A program made the translations under genes and the position numbers. From NCBI GenBank assembly GCA_029865445.1, contig JAOUGY010000048.1:1-17262 (forward strand): 17,262 nucleotides of DNA, read 5' to 3'. Shown piece by piece: positions 1 through 6,377 of this stretch; within the stretch, counting starts at the first letter, position 1; each line of letters starts with the position of its first letter. The notes under the pieces are model-generated. The model was not told the origin of the DNA and searched no databases. It was given only the letters and a program-made list of their open reading frames with translations. The DNA comes from Acidimicrobiia bacterium. GTDB lineage: Bacteria > Actinomycetota > Acidimicrobiia > Spongiisociales > ZC4RG35.

Positions 1-20
1 GTGAACGGTGGCAATCGCAT
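1..20 (-). CDS. Possible start of a gene running off the left edge (partial)
   Basis: Only six codons are visible, reading leftwards from an ATG at 20 (MRLPPF...). The case for a real start rests on position. It lies 38 bp after the stop of the response regulator on the same strand, and a TAGCCT box (complement of 30-35) sits 9 nt before the ATG, the arrangement seen before several other genes here. A sensor histidine kinase often follows an OmpR-type regulator, so that is the natural guess, but nothing in six residues proves it. Confidence 0.3.
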
Positions 21-58
21 TGGGGTTCCAGGCTACGACCGCTGGGATAACACCGATG

Positions 59-739
59 TCAAAGGGCGTGCCGGACGACGTATCCGCGACCCGGCACCGT
101 CTCGACCACAGGCGGATCACCCAGCTTCTTTCGGAGATTGGAGATGGTAACGCGGACTGTGTTCGTGAACGGATCCGCCATCTCGTCCCACACGTGTTCG
201 AGCAGTGTCTCCTGGCTGAGCACCTCGTCCGGATGACGCAGAAAAAACTCGAGCAGTGCGAACTCCTTGACCGTCAACGACAGCGGCGATCCTCCCCGCT
301 CGGCGACGAAGCGCGCCGGGTCGAGCCAGATGTCACCCACCGCCAGCACGGGAGACGACTCGTCGTCTCGCCGCAGCAATGCCCTGACCCGCGCCTCCAA
401 CTCCGCGAATGCGAAGGGCTTGATGAGATAGTCGTCGGCGCCCGCATCGAGTCCCGCAACACGGTCGTCGACATCGTCACGGGCCGTCAACATCAGGACC
501 CGCGGCCGGCTTGGTCCAAGCGTCACCAACTCGCCGCGAACCAGCGCCCGGCACAGATCCAGGCCGTTCCCGTCCGGGAGATTCCAGTCGAGGATGGCGA
601 GGTCGTACTCAGCGGACCCGAGCCTGAGCTCGGCGTCGATGACACCGCCGGCAACGTCGACCGCGTGGCCGCGGCGGCGCAAGCCGCGGGACACGGCATC
701 GGCCAGATCTGGTTCGTCTTCGACAATGAGGAGGCGCAT
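59..739 (-). CDS. OmpR/PhoB-family two-component response regulator
   Basis: This is a 226-residue DNA-binding response regulator of normal length for the family. The receiver domain (about 1-120) has the acidic pocket E7/D8, phosphoacceptor D51 in AILDWNLPDG, switch T85 in MLTARDD and K107 in the LIKPF motif. The C-terminal half (about 130-226) is a winged-helix Trans_Reg_C domain with LTVKEFALLEFF, TNTVRVTISNLRKKLG and the final VPGRGYVV. Known role of the family: phosphorylation by a partner histidine kinase drives dimerisation and promoter binding. I chose the ATG at 739 because MRLLIVEDE is the canonical N-terminus; the open frame extends 15 codons further upstream but that stretch is not receiver-like. 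A TACGCT box lies 13 nt before the ATG. It is divergent from the GH65 gene; its target and signal cannot be read from sequence. Confidence 0.95.
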   Translation of the reverse strand: MRLLIVEDEPDLADAVSRGLRRRGHAVDVAGGVIDAELRLGSAEYDLAILDWNLPDGNGLDLCRALVRGELVTLGPSRPRVLMLTARDDVDDRVAGLDAGADDYLIKPFAFAELEARVRALLRRDDESSPVLAVGDIWLDPARFVAERGGSPLSLTVKEFALLEFFLRHPDEVLSQETLLEHVWDEMADPFTNTVRVTISNLRKKLGDPPVVETVPGRGYVVRHAL

Positions 740-776
740 GATCAGATCGAACAGCGTAGATGTTCTCGAAACAGGG

Positions 777-806
777 GTGACCACTCTTCGATCTTCGGCC
801 TACGCT
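777..806 (+). promoter_or_regulatory. Candidate promoter for the GH65 leader and gene
   Basis: A GTGACC -35-like hexamer (777-782, four of six matches to TTGACA) and a TACGCT -10 box (801-806) are separated by 18 bp. The -10 box lies 8 nt before an ATG at 815, so transcription would start at or next to that codon. The region is shared with the divergent response-regulator gene, whose own TACGCT box is the complement of 753-758. Confidence 0.5.
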
Positions 807-814
807 GTTTCGCC

Positions 815-838
815 ATGCCGGTAAGAAGGTCGTCTTGA
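815..838 (+). CDS. Seven-residue leader peptide overlapping the GH65 start
   Basis: A tiny frame encodes MPVRRSS and ends in TGA at 836-838. Its ATG is 8 nt after the TACGCT box, which fits a leaderless transcript. The purine-rich AAGAAGG (823-829) inside it would serve as the ribosome binding site of the GH65 gene, and its stop overlaps the GH65 TTG start as TTGA (835-838). This is the geometry of translational coupling. It could also be chance, or the trace of a frameshift that separated the GH65 frame from an ATG start. No other start codon lies in the GH65 frame between its upstream stop at 778-780 and 835. Confidence 0.4.
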   Translation: MPVRRSS

Positions 839-3156
839 TCGGGCGCGTTCGCACCGATCTTCCCCCTGAGGTCTACCCACCCGACCCGTGGGTGCTCTCC
901 GAGGACGCGTTCGCGCCACGTTTCTCGTATCTCACCGAGACGATCTTTGCCCTGGCCAACGGCCGGATCGGACTCCGCGCCACACTCGACGAGGGCGTCG
1001 GAGCCCACGCCCACGGCACCTTCATCAACGGCTTTCACGAGACCTGGGACATCGTCCATCCCGAAACTGCGTATGGATTGGCGACGACCGGGCAGACCAT
1101 CGTCAACGTACCGGATCCGTCGGTCACGGAGATCCGTGTGGACGGGGAGGAACTGCTCCCCGGCAACGCCTCCGAGTTCAAGCGGTGGCTCGACTTCCGG
1201 GAAGGCATTCTCGAACGATCCACTGTTTGGCAGACCGGTTCCGGCGCTACGGTCGCCGTCCGTCATCGCAGGCTCGTCTCGTTGACCACTCCCGAACTGG
1301 TGGCCTTCCGGGTCGAAGTCGAGGTTGACCGACCGTGCTCGGTGGAGGTCACCTCTCACATCGTGAACCGCCAGGATCAGGTTCGGGGATCGGACTCGGG
1401 CGACCCCCGCCAGAGTTCCGGTCTCCCACACCGGGTCTTCGAGCCGCGAGCGGCAACGGTGGGTGATGGGCGCGTCGTCCAATCATGGGTGACCGCCCGC
1501 TCGCGCCGTGGACTGGTCGTAGGCATCGACCACGCCTTCGGAATCGACCCCGTGGAGTCGTCCCAGGGCCGGGACGCCGACCACTTCACGTTCCAGTTCA
1601 CATTCGACGCAACCCCCGACGCTCGGATCGAGATGACCAGGTTCGCCGTCTATTCGGCGGCCGACGGTGAGACGACGGGCGAGGACAGATTCGCCGTCGA
1701 AGAGCGTCTCGACGAGGCGCTGACGGACGGGTTCGACGCGTTGGCGGCCGCACAGGAAGCTCACCTCGCCGACTTCTGGGCGGAAGCCGACATCGGTGTC
1801 GGAGCGGGCACCGAGTTCCAGCGGGCCATCCGATGGACGTTGTTCCAGCTCCATCAGGGCGCAGCCAACGTAAATGGCGCCTCGATTCCAGCCAAGGGCC
1901 TCACCGGCCAGGCATACGACGGCCACTACTTCTGGGACACCGAGATCTACATCCTGCCCTTCCTCGTCTACACCCAACCCGAGGTCGCCGCCAAGATCCT
2001 CCGGTTCAGACACTCACTCCTCGATGCGTCGAGGCGCCGGGCGGGCCAACTGTCGCTGCGAGGGGCGCTGTTCCCGTGGCGGACTATCACCGGCGAAGAG
2101 GCTTCGGCGTACTTCCCGGCTGGAACCGCGCAATATCACATCAACGCCGACATCGTGTATGCGCTCCGGAAATACGTCGAGGTGAGCGGTGACGACGACC
2201 TGTTGTGGGACGTCGGTGTCGAGATGGCGATCGAAACGGCCCGCATGTGGCACGACCTGGGATTCTTCCGTGGAAATCGATTCCACATCCACGGTGTCAC
2301 CGGCCCCGACGAATACACGGCACTGGTGGACGACAACGCATTCACGAACGCCATGGCCCGCATGAACATGAGATACGCCGCCAGGTGCGTCGACCGGATG
2401 CGTCTCGAGGCGCCCGACCGGTTCGAGGGCTTGGCGGACCTACTGGGCATTCGGGACGAAGAGCCCGCGGAGTGGCGGCTCGCAGCCGATGCCATGTTCA
2501 TCCCGTTTGACGCAGAACTCGGCATCACACCCCAGGACGCCCACTTCTTGTCCGCGGAGCCCTGGGACTTCGCCACAGTGCCCCCCTCGAAGTACCCGCT
2601 ACTCCTACACTTCCACCCGCTGGTCATCTACCGCTACCAGGTCTTGAAGCAAGCCGATGTGGTGCTCGCCGACTTCCTCCTGGGCAATGAGTTCCCTAAG
2701 GGGTTGAAGAAGGCGAACTTCGACTACTACGACCCGATCACCACGGGTGACTCATCGCTCTCGGCCTCGGTGCAAGCGATCATGGCAGCCGAAATCGGAT
2801 ACGCCGAGAAGGCGGAGGATCACTTCTCGCACGCCCTGTTCATGGATCTTGCGGATCTGGCCGGAAACACCACCGACGGTGTCCACATGGCCTCCGCCGG
2901 AGGAGTGTGGATGGCGCTCGTGTACGGGTTCGCAGGGCTACGTGACCACGACGGGGCGCTTTCTTTCACACCCCACGTTCCGCAACATTGGGGTGACCTG
3001 TCGTTCCGGCTGAGGGTGGGGGGTCGGAGACTCGTCGTCAAGGTGTCGGCCACCAGGATCGAGTTCACTCTCAAAGGCGATCCTCTGGAAGTGTGGGTTC
3101 GGTCCGAGGGAGTCAAACTCACCCAGGAATCGACCGTCTCGATCGCTCTCGACTGA
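835..3156 (+). CDS. Glycoside hydrolase family 65 disaccharide phosphorylase
   Basis: This 773-residue protein has the normal length and layout of GH65 inverting phosphorylases (maltose, trehalose, kojibiose and related). These enzymes split an alpha-glucosidic disaccharide with phosphate, giving beta-glucose 1-phosphate and glucose. The N-terminal beta-sandwich carries ETIFALANGRIGLRATLDEG. The (alpha/alpha)6 barrel has KGLTGQAYDGHYFWDTEIYI (near 355-370) and FPWRTITGEEASAYFP. The general acid is expected to be E493 in HGVTGPDEYT. The C-terminal lid has TTDGVHMASAGGVW. The cytoplasm is the likely location because no signal peptide is seen. The TTG start is chosen from the preceding AAGAAGG site and the lack of any other start in frame. 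Which disaccharide is used cannot be decided here. No beta-phosphoglucomutase, the common partner, lies in the window. Confidence 0.92.
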   Translation: MIGRVRTDLPPEVYPPDPWVLSEDAFAPRFSYLTETIFALANGRIGLRATLDEGVGAHAHGTFINGFHETWDIVHPETAYGLATTGQTIVNVPDPSVTEIRVDGEELLPGNASEFKRWLDFREGILERSTVWQTGSGATVAVRHRRLVSLTTPELVAFRVEVEVDRPCSVEVTSHIVNRQDQVRGSDSGDPRQSSGLPHRVFEPRAATVGDGRVVQSWVTARSRRGLVVGIDHAFGIDPVESSQGRDADHFTFQFTFDATPDARIEMTRFAVYSAADGETTGEDRFAVEERLDEALTDGFDALAAAQEAHLADFWAEADIGVGAGTEFQRAIRWTLFQLHQGAANVNGASIPAKGLTGQAYDGHYFWDTEIYILPFLVYTQPEVAAKILRFRHSLLDASRRRAGQLSLRGALFPWRTITGEEASAYFPAGTAQYHINADIVYALRKYVEVSGDDDLLWDVGVEMAIETARMWHDLGFFRGNRFHIHGVTGPDEYTALVDDNAFTNAMARMNMRYAARCVDRMRLEAPDRFEGLADLLGIRDEEPAEWRLAADAMFIPFDAELGITPQDAHFLSAEPWDFATVPPSKYPLLLHFHPLVIYRYQVLKQADVVLADFLLGNEFPKGLKKANFDYYDPITTGDSSLSASVQAIMAAEIGYAEKAEDHFSHALFMDLADLAGNTTDGVHMASAGGVWMALVYGFAGLRDHDGALSFTPHVPQHWGDLSFRLRVGGRRLVVKVSATRIEFTLKGDPLEVWVRSEGVKLTQESTVSIALD

Positions 3157-3190
3157 ACCTGGAGTACAACACCTCGACCGCCGGCCGGGA

Positions 3191-5146
3191 TCAGGGTTCG
3201 GGTTCTTCCTCTGGGGGTTCCGGGGGCTTTGCGGTACCCGGTGGCCCCACTGTCAGTTTGATGAGCGAACCGGCAGATTCGAACCGGAGGTGATACTCGA
3301 TCGCCCCACGCACGACGATGCCGTCGAGACCCTCGAGGAGGGGATTGGACACGTCGAGACCGAGATCGGCGAGCACGTCCCGCAGGTCGGCCCCCGTGAG
3401 GTCTGGCTCGGCCACATTGATGGCCAACCCCAACGCCTGAATGCCGAGCTGGTCATCGGCGGGCTCGCCCCGAGGATCCACAACCACCGTGTAGCTCTCG
3501 AGGGTTGCGTCGGTGTCCACCACTCCTTCGAGGCCGATGAACTGGGTGAAGCCAAGCCCGAATGAGCCTGCGGGAAGCGGGCGGTCGATCAGCAGAGATC
3601 CACTCACCTCCTGCGCCACGCCGTCCCAGCGCTCGACGAAGCTGCCCGATGACAGCTCGAAGACACTTGTTGCGGCCGCCACGGTCGATGATGGCACGAC
3701 GGTGGTGACGGTGGCGGCGACGGTCGTCTCCGGGACGGACACCGTGGTGGGCGTCGTGCTGGGTGCGGTTTCCTCCACCTGGTCGGCGAGAGAGCGAATG
3801 ACGGCCGGTGTCAGGGCGACGAGAGCGCCCACGATGGTGAGTATCACCGCGCCGATCCCGACCTTCTTCATCGTGTCGGCGTCGAATCGACGGACCGATG
3901 ACGCGGACCGCAGCTGTTCTTGAGTTGCCCGGATCTGGTCGGCTACCGACAGGTCGTCGTCCTCGGCCTCGTCGGTGTCGCCTGCGGCATCTCGGCGCGC
4001 TCCCGCCACCGCCGCGAACCTCTCGGATGCGGTCTTCGAGAACATGCCCGACGGTCGCTCCACCCGGTCGGGTTCGTCATAGACGGGATCGAGTTCGCCA
4101 TCCTCGTCGTAGCCGGCGTGAGCCACGGCGGCATCGAGATCAAAACCGCGACTCTCCCTCAGTGGCCCGTCGGTCGGGTCGCCTGGGGATTCGTAGGAAG
4201 CGGCAGGTTCGTAGGACGCCGGCAACTCATGGGAGGCGGCTGGGCTGACGTGCTGGACGGAGTCGGGCGCCCACGAGTCGGGGGCCGGATTCCACCGGCT
4301 GTCCGATTCGACACGGTGATCCGTTTGATCGGCGACGGAACTGATGTGACTGGAGCCGGAGTTGATGTCTTCGGGAAGCGCTGCACCCCACCCGTCGTCC
4401 ACGACGGAGTCGGCCACTTCCTCACCGTCATCGTCCTCGGTCTCCTCCTGGGGGGTCCAGGCCGGCACGTCGTAATGGGACCACTCGTCCTCTGGTGACT
4501 CCGTGTTCCATCCGGATTCGCCGCCGATCACCGTATCGTCGGCTTCGGGGGCGGTACCCGAGAACTCGTCCGTCGAGTCCCCGACCTCGATGGTCTCAGC
4601 CTCGAAGGTTGGTTTCGGGCGTTCCGCCTCCATTTCTTCGGGAGCCTCACCAACCGGATCCGCCCAGGCTTCTGGGGCCTCGTCTTCCTCCACAACCTCC
4701 TCGGCGGGATCGGCGTCCTCGGTCGCCTCTTCGGTTTCTGGGTCGTACTCGGGGAAAGCGGTGGCGAACAGCGCTTCGAGCGTGACGGCGATCTCGTCGG
4801 CAGAGTCTCCGTCGAGTCCAGGAACCTCATAGTCGACGGCTGGACCGCCCAGCACCTGGTCGAGTGCGGCTTCAAGGTCGAAACGCGAGTCCTCGACCGG
4901 CGCCATCTTGGCCACTACGGCCGCGAATGCTTCCGGATGATCGGGATGGAACGAAACATGTTCATCATCAACCAGCAGTTCGTACGAACCGTCGGGGAGG
5001 GCGTTGAGCGCACACGATTCCAGGGGCCAGGATCCGATCTCGGAGACGCCGGTCGTGAGGCGCAGCCGACCACCGGAGATCTCGAGGTCGACGTCGACCT
5101 CATCCCCTTCCATCAGGGCCAGCTTCCCCGGGAACGTCCCAATCAT
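3191..5146 (-). CDS. Single-pass membrane protein, long acidic paralogue of the gene at 6378-7346
   Basis: I recognise no named family for this 651-residue protein. Residues 1-82 form a compact beta-rich domain (FPGKLALMEGDEVDVDLEI, then GSWPL at 38-42 and C45). Residues about 100-400 are a very acidic, low-complexity and probably disordered linker, with a small PASYE/AASYE repeat near 309-320. One transmembrane helix spans about 428-450, preceded by RR and KK, which puts the N-terminus in the cytoplasm. A Thr/Val/Ser-rich stalk (460-493) leads to an outside domain (about 495-635) with FVERWDGVA and NPLLEGLDGIVVRGAIEYHL, then a Pro/Glu tail. The start ATG has GAAGG 8 nt upstream. It lies 101 bp downstream of the transglycosylase-like gene on the same strand and is convergent with GH65, 34 bp apart. 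Function is unknown; a role at the cell envelope is inference. Confidence 0.88.
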   Translation of the reverse strand: MIGTFPGKLALMEGDEVDVDLEISGGRLRLTTGVSEIGSWPLESCALNALPDGSYELLVDDEHVSFHPDHPEAFAAVVAKMAPVEDSRFDLEAALDQVLGGPAVDYEVPGLDGDSADEIAVTLEALFATAFPEYDPETEEATEDADPAEEVVEEDEAPEAWADPVGEAPEEMEAERPKPTFEAETIEVGDSTDEFSGTAPEADDTVIGGESGWNTESPEDEWSHYDVPAWTPQEETEDDDGEEVADSVVDDGWGAALPEDINSGSSHISSVADQTDHRVESDSRWNPAPDSWAPDSVQHVSPAASHELPASYEPAASYESPGDPTDGPLRESRGFDLDAAVAHAGYDEDGELDPVYDEPDRVERPSGMFSKTASERFAAVAGARRDAAGDTDEAEDDDLSVADQIRATQEQLRSASSVRRFDADTMKKVGIGAVILTIVGALVALTPAVIRSLADQVEETAPSTTPTTVSVPETTVAATVTTVVPSSTVAAATSVFELSSGSFVERWDGVAQEVSGSLLIDRPLPAGSFGLGFTQFIGLEGVVDTDATLESYTVVVDPRGEPADDQLGIQALGLAINVAEPDLTGADLRDVLADLGLDVSNPLLEGLDGIVVRGAIEYHLRFESAGSLIKLTVGPPGTAKPPEPPEEEPEP

Positions 5147-5247
5147 CGGTCTTGCCTTCGAGCGCTAGCGTTCACAACACCATCGGCGGCCCGCAGGCGC
5201 GCCTTGATGGAGGATTCCCCAAATCGTTGCAGATGTCACGGTCGGTG

Positions 5248-5835
5248 TCACCAGCAATGCGACGACGCGTTCCAGTGTGACCATCCGCCCCCCTCGTACA
5301 CGAGCCAGGCTCCTACGGCAACGTTAGCTACCGGATCGTCGATATCCGCACCGAACCACCCTGACAACTCCGTCCGGCGATCCCATTCCGACCCGAGATG
5401 TTGAAAGAGCCCGCGGGCCGTGCTGACGGGGTTTTGGGCGATGGGGTTGCCGCCAGACTCGCAGGCGATGATCTGGAGGGCCCGGTCCACGTCGCCCGGC
5501 TCGAAGAACGACGCGACGAGCGGCCGCCAGTCTTCGACACTTTCGACGGTCTCCGGGACGAGCAACCTGGGATCGATGGGAACAGGATCGACGCCCCGAA
5601 ACGAGAGGGGTCCACATGTCGCGTCTGCCCTGGGAACCTCGCATCCTGTGAACGCCACCATCGCCGGATCCGACGCCAGCACGGTGTTGAGTTGGGTGAG
5701 AGACGCAAAGGCGTCCGAGTCCGCGGGGATGCGAATTCCGGCTTGGGATGTTGCCTGACCGAACGAGGCCCCACCGACCATGACGAACATGGCCAGGGTG
5801 GCGACGGCGGCAAGGTACGACGCGAAGGCGCGCAT
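5248..5835 (-). CDS. Secreted lysozyme-like / transglycosylase SLT-like protein
   Basis: The 195-residue protein begins with a signal peptide (MRAFASYLAAVATLAMFVMV, then GGASFGQA with a likely cleavage after SFGQA), so it is exported. The C-terminal part (about 115-195) matches the lysozyme-like SLT fold. A helix ends in IIACESGGNP with probable catalytic E126, and ARGLFQHLGSEWDRR corresponds to the GLMQ-type motif. The last third, NVAVGAWLVYEGGGWSHWN, fits the substrate-cleft end of these domains. Such enzymes cleave the MurNAc-GlcNAc backbone of peptidoglycan. Four cysteines (C65, C74, C125, C194) could form disulfides outside the cell. The ATG at 5835 is preceded by GGAGG at 6 nt spacing. 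Residues 35-110 match nothing I know. Its place between two paralogous membrane-protein genes suggests a shared envelope role (inference). Confidence 0.82.
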   Translation of the reverse strand: MRAFASYLAAVATLAMFVMVGGASFGQATSQAGIRIPADSDAFASLTQLNTVLASDPAMVAFTGCEVPRADATCGPLSFRGVDPVPIDPRLLVPETVESVEDWRPLVASFFEPGDVDRALQIIACESGGNPIAQNPVSTARGLFQHLGSEWDRRTELSGWFGADIDDPVANVAVGAWLVYEGGGWSHWNASSHCW

Positions 5836-5862
5836 CGATGACCTCCGAAGGAAAAGGGGGGA

Positions 5863-5882
5863 TTCCAGCCGGTCGGCCGGAA
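5863..5882 (-). promoter_or_regulatory. 5' leader hairpin before the transglycosylase-like gene
   Basis: On the minus strand TTCCGGCC-GACC-GGCTGGAA folds into eight pairs (one G-U) closed by a four-base loop. It is followed by TCCCCCCTTTTCC and then the GGAGG ribosome binding site. It therefore sits between the candidate promoter and the start codon. It could act as an attenuator or mRNA-stabilising hairpin; the T run is too interrupted to call a terminator. Confidence 0.4.
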
Positions 5883-5887
5883 CCGCC

Positions 5888-5915
5888 AGGCTACCCCATC
5901 CCCACCCGAGCGCAA
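5888..5915 (-). promoter_or_regulatory. Candidate promoter of the transglycosylase-like gene
   Basis: Read on the minus strand, TTGCGC (complement of 5910-5915) and TAGCCT (complement of 5888-5893) are 16 bp apart. The predicted transcript has a leader of about 45 nt holding the hairpin at 5863-5882 and a strong GGAGG site. Confidence 0.45.
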
Positions 5916-5933
5916 GAACCTCGGAACGAAACA

Positions 5934-6154
5934 GTTGTCCCCCGGAGCGAAGCGAGGGGGGAAGGGGCCTCTCAAGGCTGGAGACGGGTTTCTTGGGTGC
6001 CGTCGTTTCGCGGGCGGGCGCCGTTGCGAGTTTCTGAGTGCCGGCGGGTTTCGCTTGTTCACCTCACACGCGCATCTCACGTTGAGCATGCCCCCTACCT
6101 CCCAGCTCCCTCCGGTCGCTGGCAGGGACCTTCCCCCACTTCGTGGGGGACAAC
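5934..6154. repeat. Palindromic ~220-bp element, copy 1
   Basis: The unit begins GTTGTCCCCC and ends GGGGGACAAC, a perfect 10-bp terminal inverted repeat. Just inside the right end, CCCCCAC-TTC-GTGGGGG (6133-6149) is a perfect 7-bp hairpin. The left end has CCCCC and GGGGGG around GGAGCGAAGCGA. It is a direct repeat of copy 2, with close matches such as GGAGACGGGT, GAGTGCCGGCGGGT and TTGAGCAT. Copy 1 carries an extra hairpin module of about 29 bp (6100-6128; CCAGC...GCTGG within TCCC...GGGA) that copy 2 lacks. No coding gene is credible here. It looks like a REP- or MITE-type structured repeat, or a structured RNA. Confidence 0.8.
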
Positions 6155-6159
6155 AGCCG

Positions 6160-6377
6160 GTTGTCCCCCGGAGCGAAGCGAGGGGGGAAGGGACCCGCAA
6201 GCGAAGCGCTGCGGGTAGGGGGCTTCTCAACGCGGGAGACGGGTGTCTTGTGTGCCACCTGTCCCGGATGGGCGCGGTTGCGAGTCTTCGAGTGCCGGCG
6301 GGTCTCGGTTGCTCACCTCACAGGGTGGTTCCGCGTTGAGCATTCCACCTACCTTCCCCCACTACGTGGGGGACAAC
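6160..6377. repeat. Palindromic ~220-bp element, copy 2, abutting a stop codon
   Basis: The termini are again GTTGTCCCCC and GGGGGACAAC, with a 5-bp spacer (6155-6159) from copy 1. Here the two arms are complementary over a longer distance: GGGGGAAGG pairs with CCTTCCCCC, GTAGG with CCTAC, and CTCAACGCGG (6226-6235) with CCGCGTTGAG (6331-6340). An extra hairpin, ACCCGCA...TGCGGGT (6193-6216), is absent from copy 1. The terminal hairpin CCCCCAC-TAC-GTGGGGG (6356-6372) lies directly after the TGA of the minus-strand gene at 6378, so it may also end or stabilise that transcript. Confidence 0.8.

Noticed and set aside
8..838. 276-codon open frame on the plus strand
   Set aside because: It lies antisense to the response regulator, whose domains are unambiguous, and its translation has no recognisable fold. 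Only its last seven codons are kept, as the possible leader peptide.
3157..3190. Terminator between the convergent GH65 and long-paralogue genes
   Set aside because: CCGGCCGG is a small palindrome with no proper loop or T run; not strong enough to call.
5328..6230. 300-codon minus-strand frame over the repeats and the transglycosylase-like gene
   Set aside because: It is Arg/Pro/Ser-rich, runs through the palindromic repeats and overlaps the better-supported secreted protein in another frame.
5934..6377. CRISPR array
   Set aside because: There are only two units of about 220 bp with a 5-bp spacer, and no cas genes; the structure is palindromic rather than short repeats with unique spacers.
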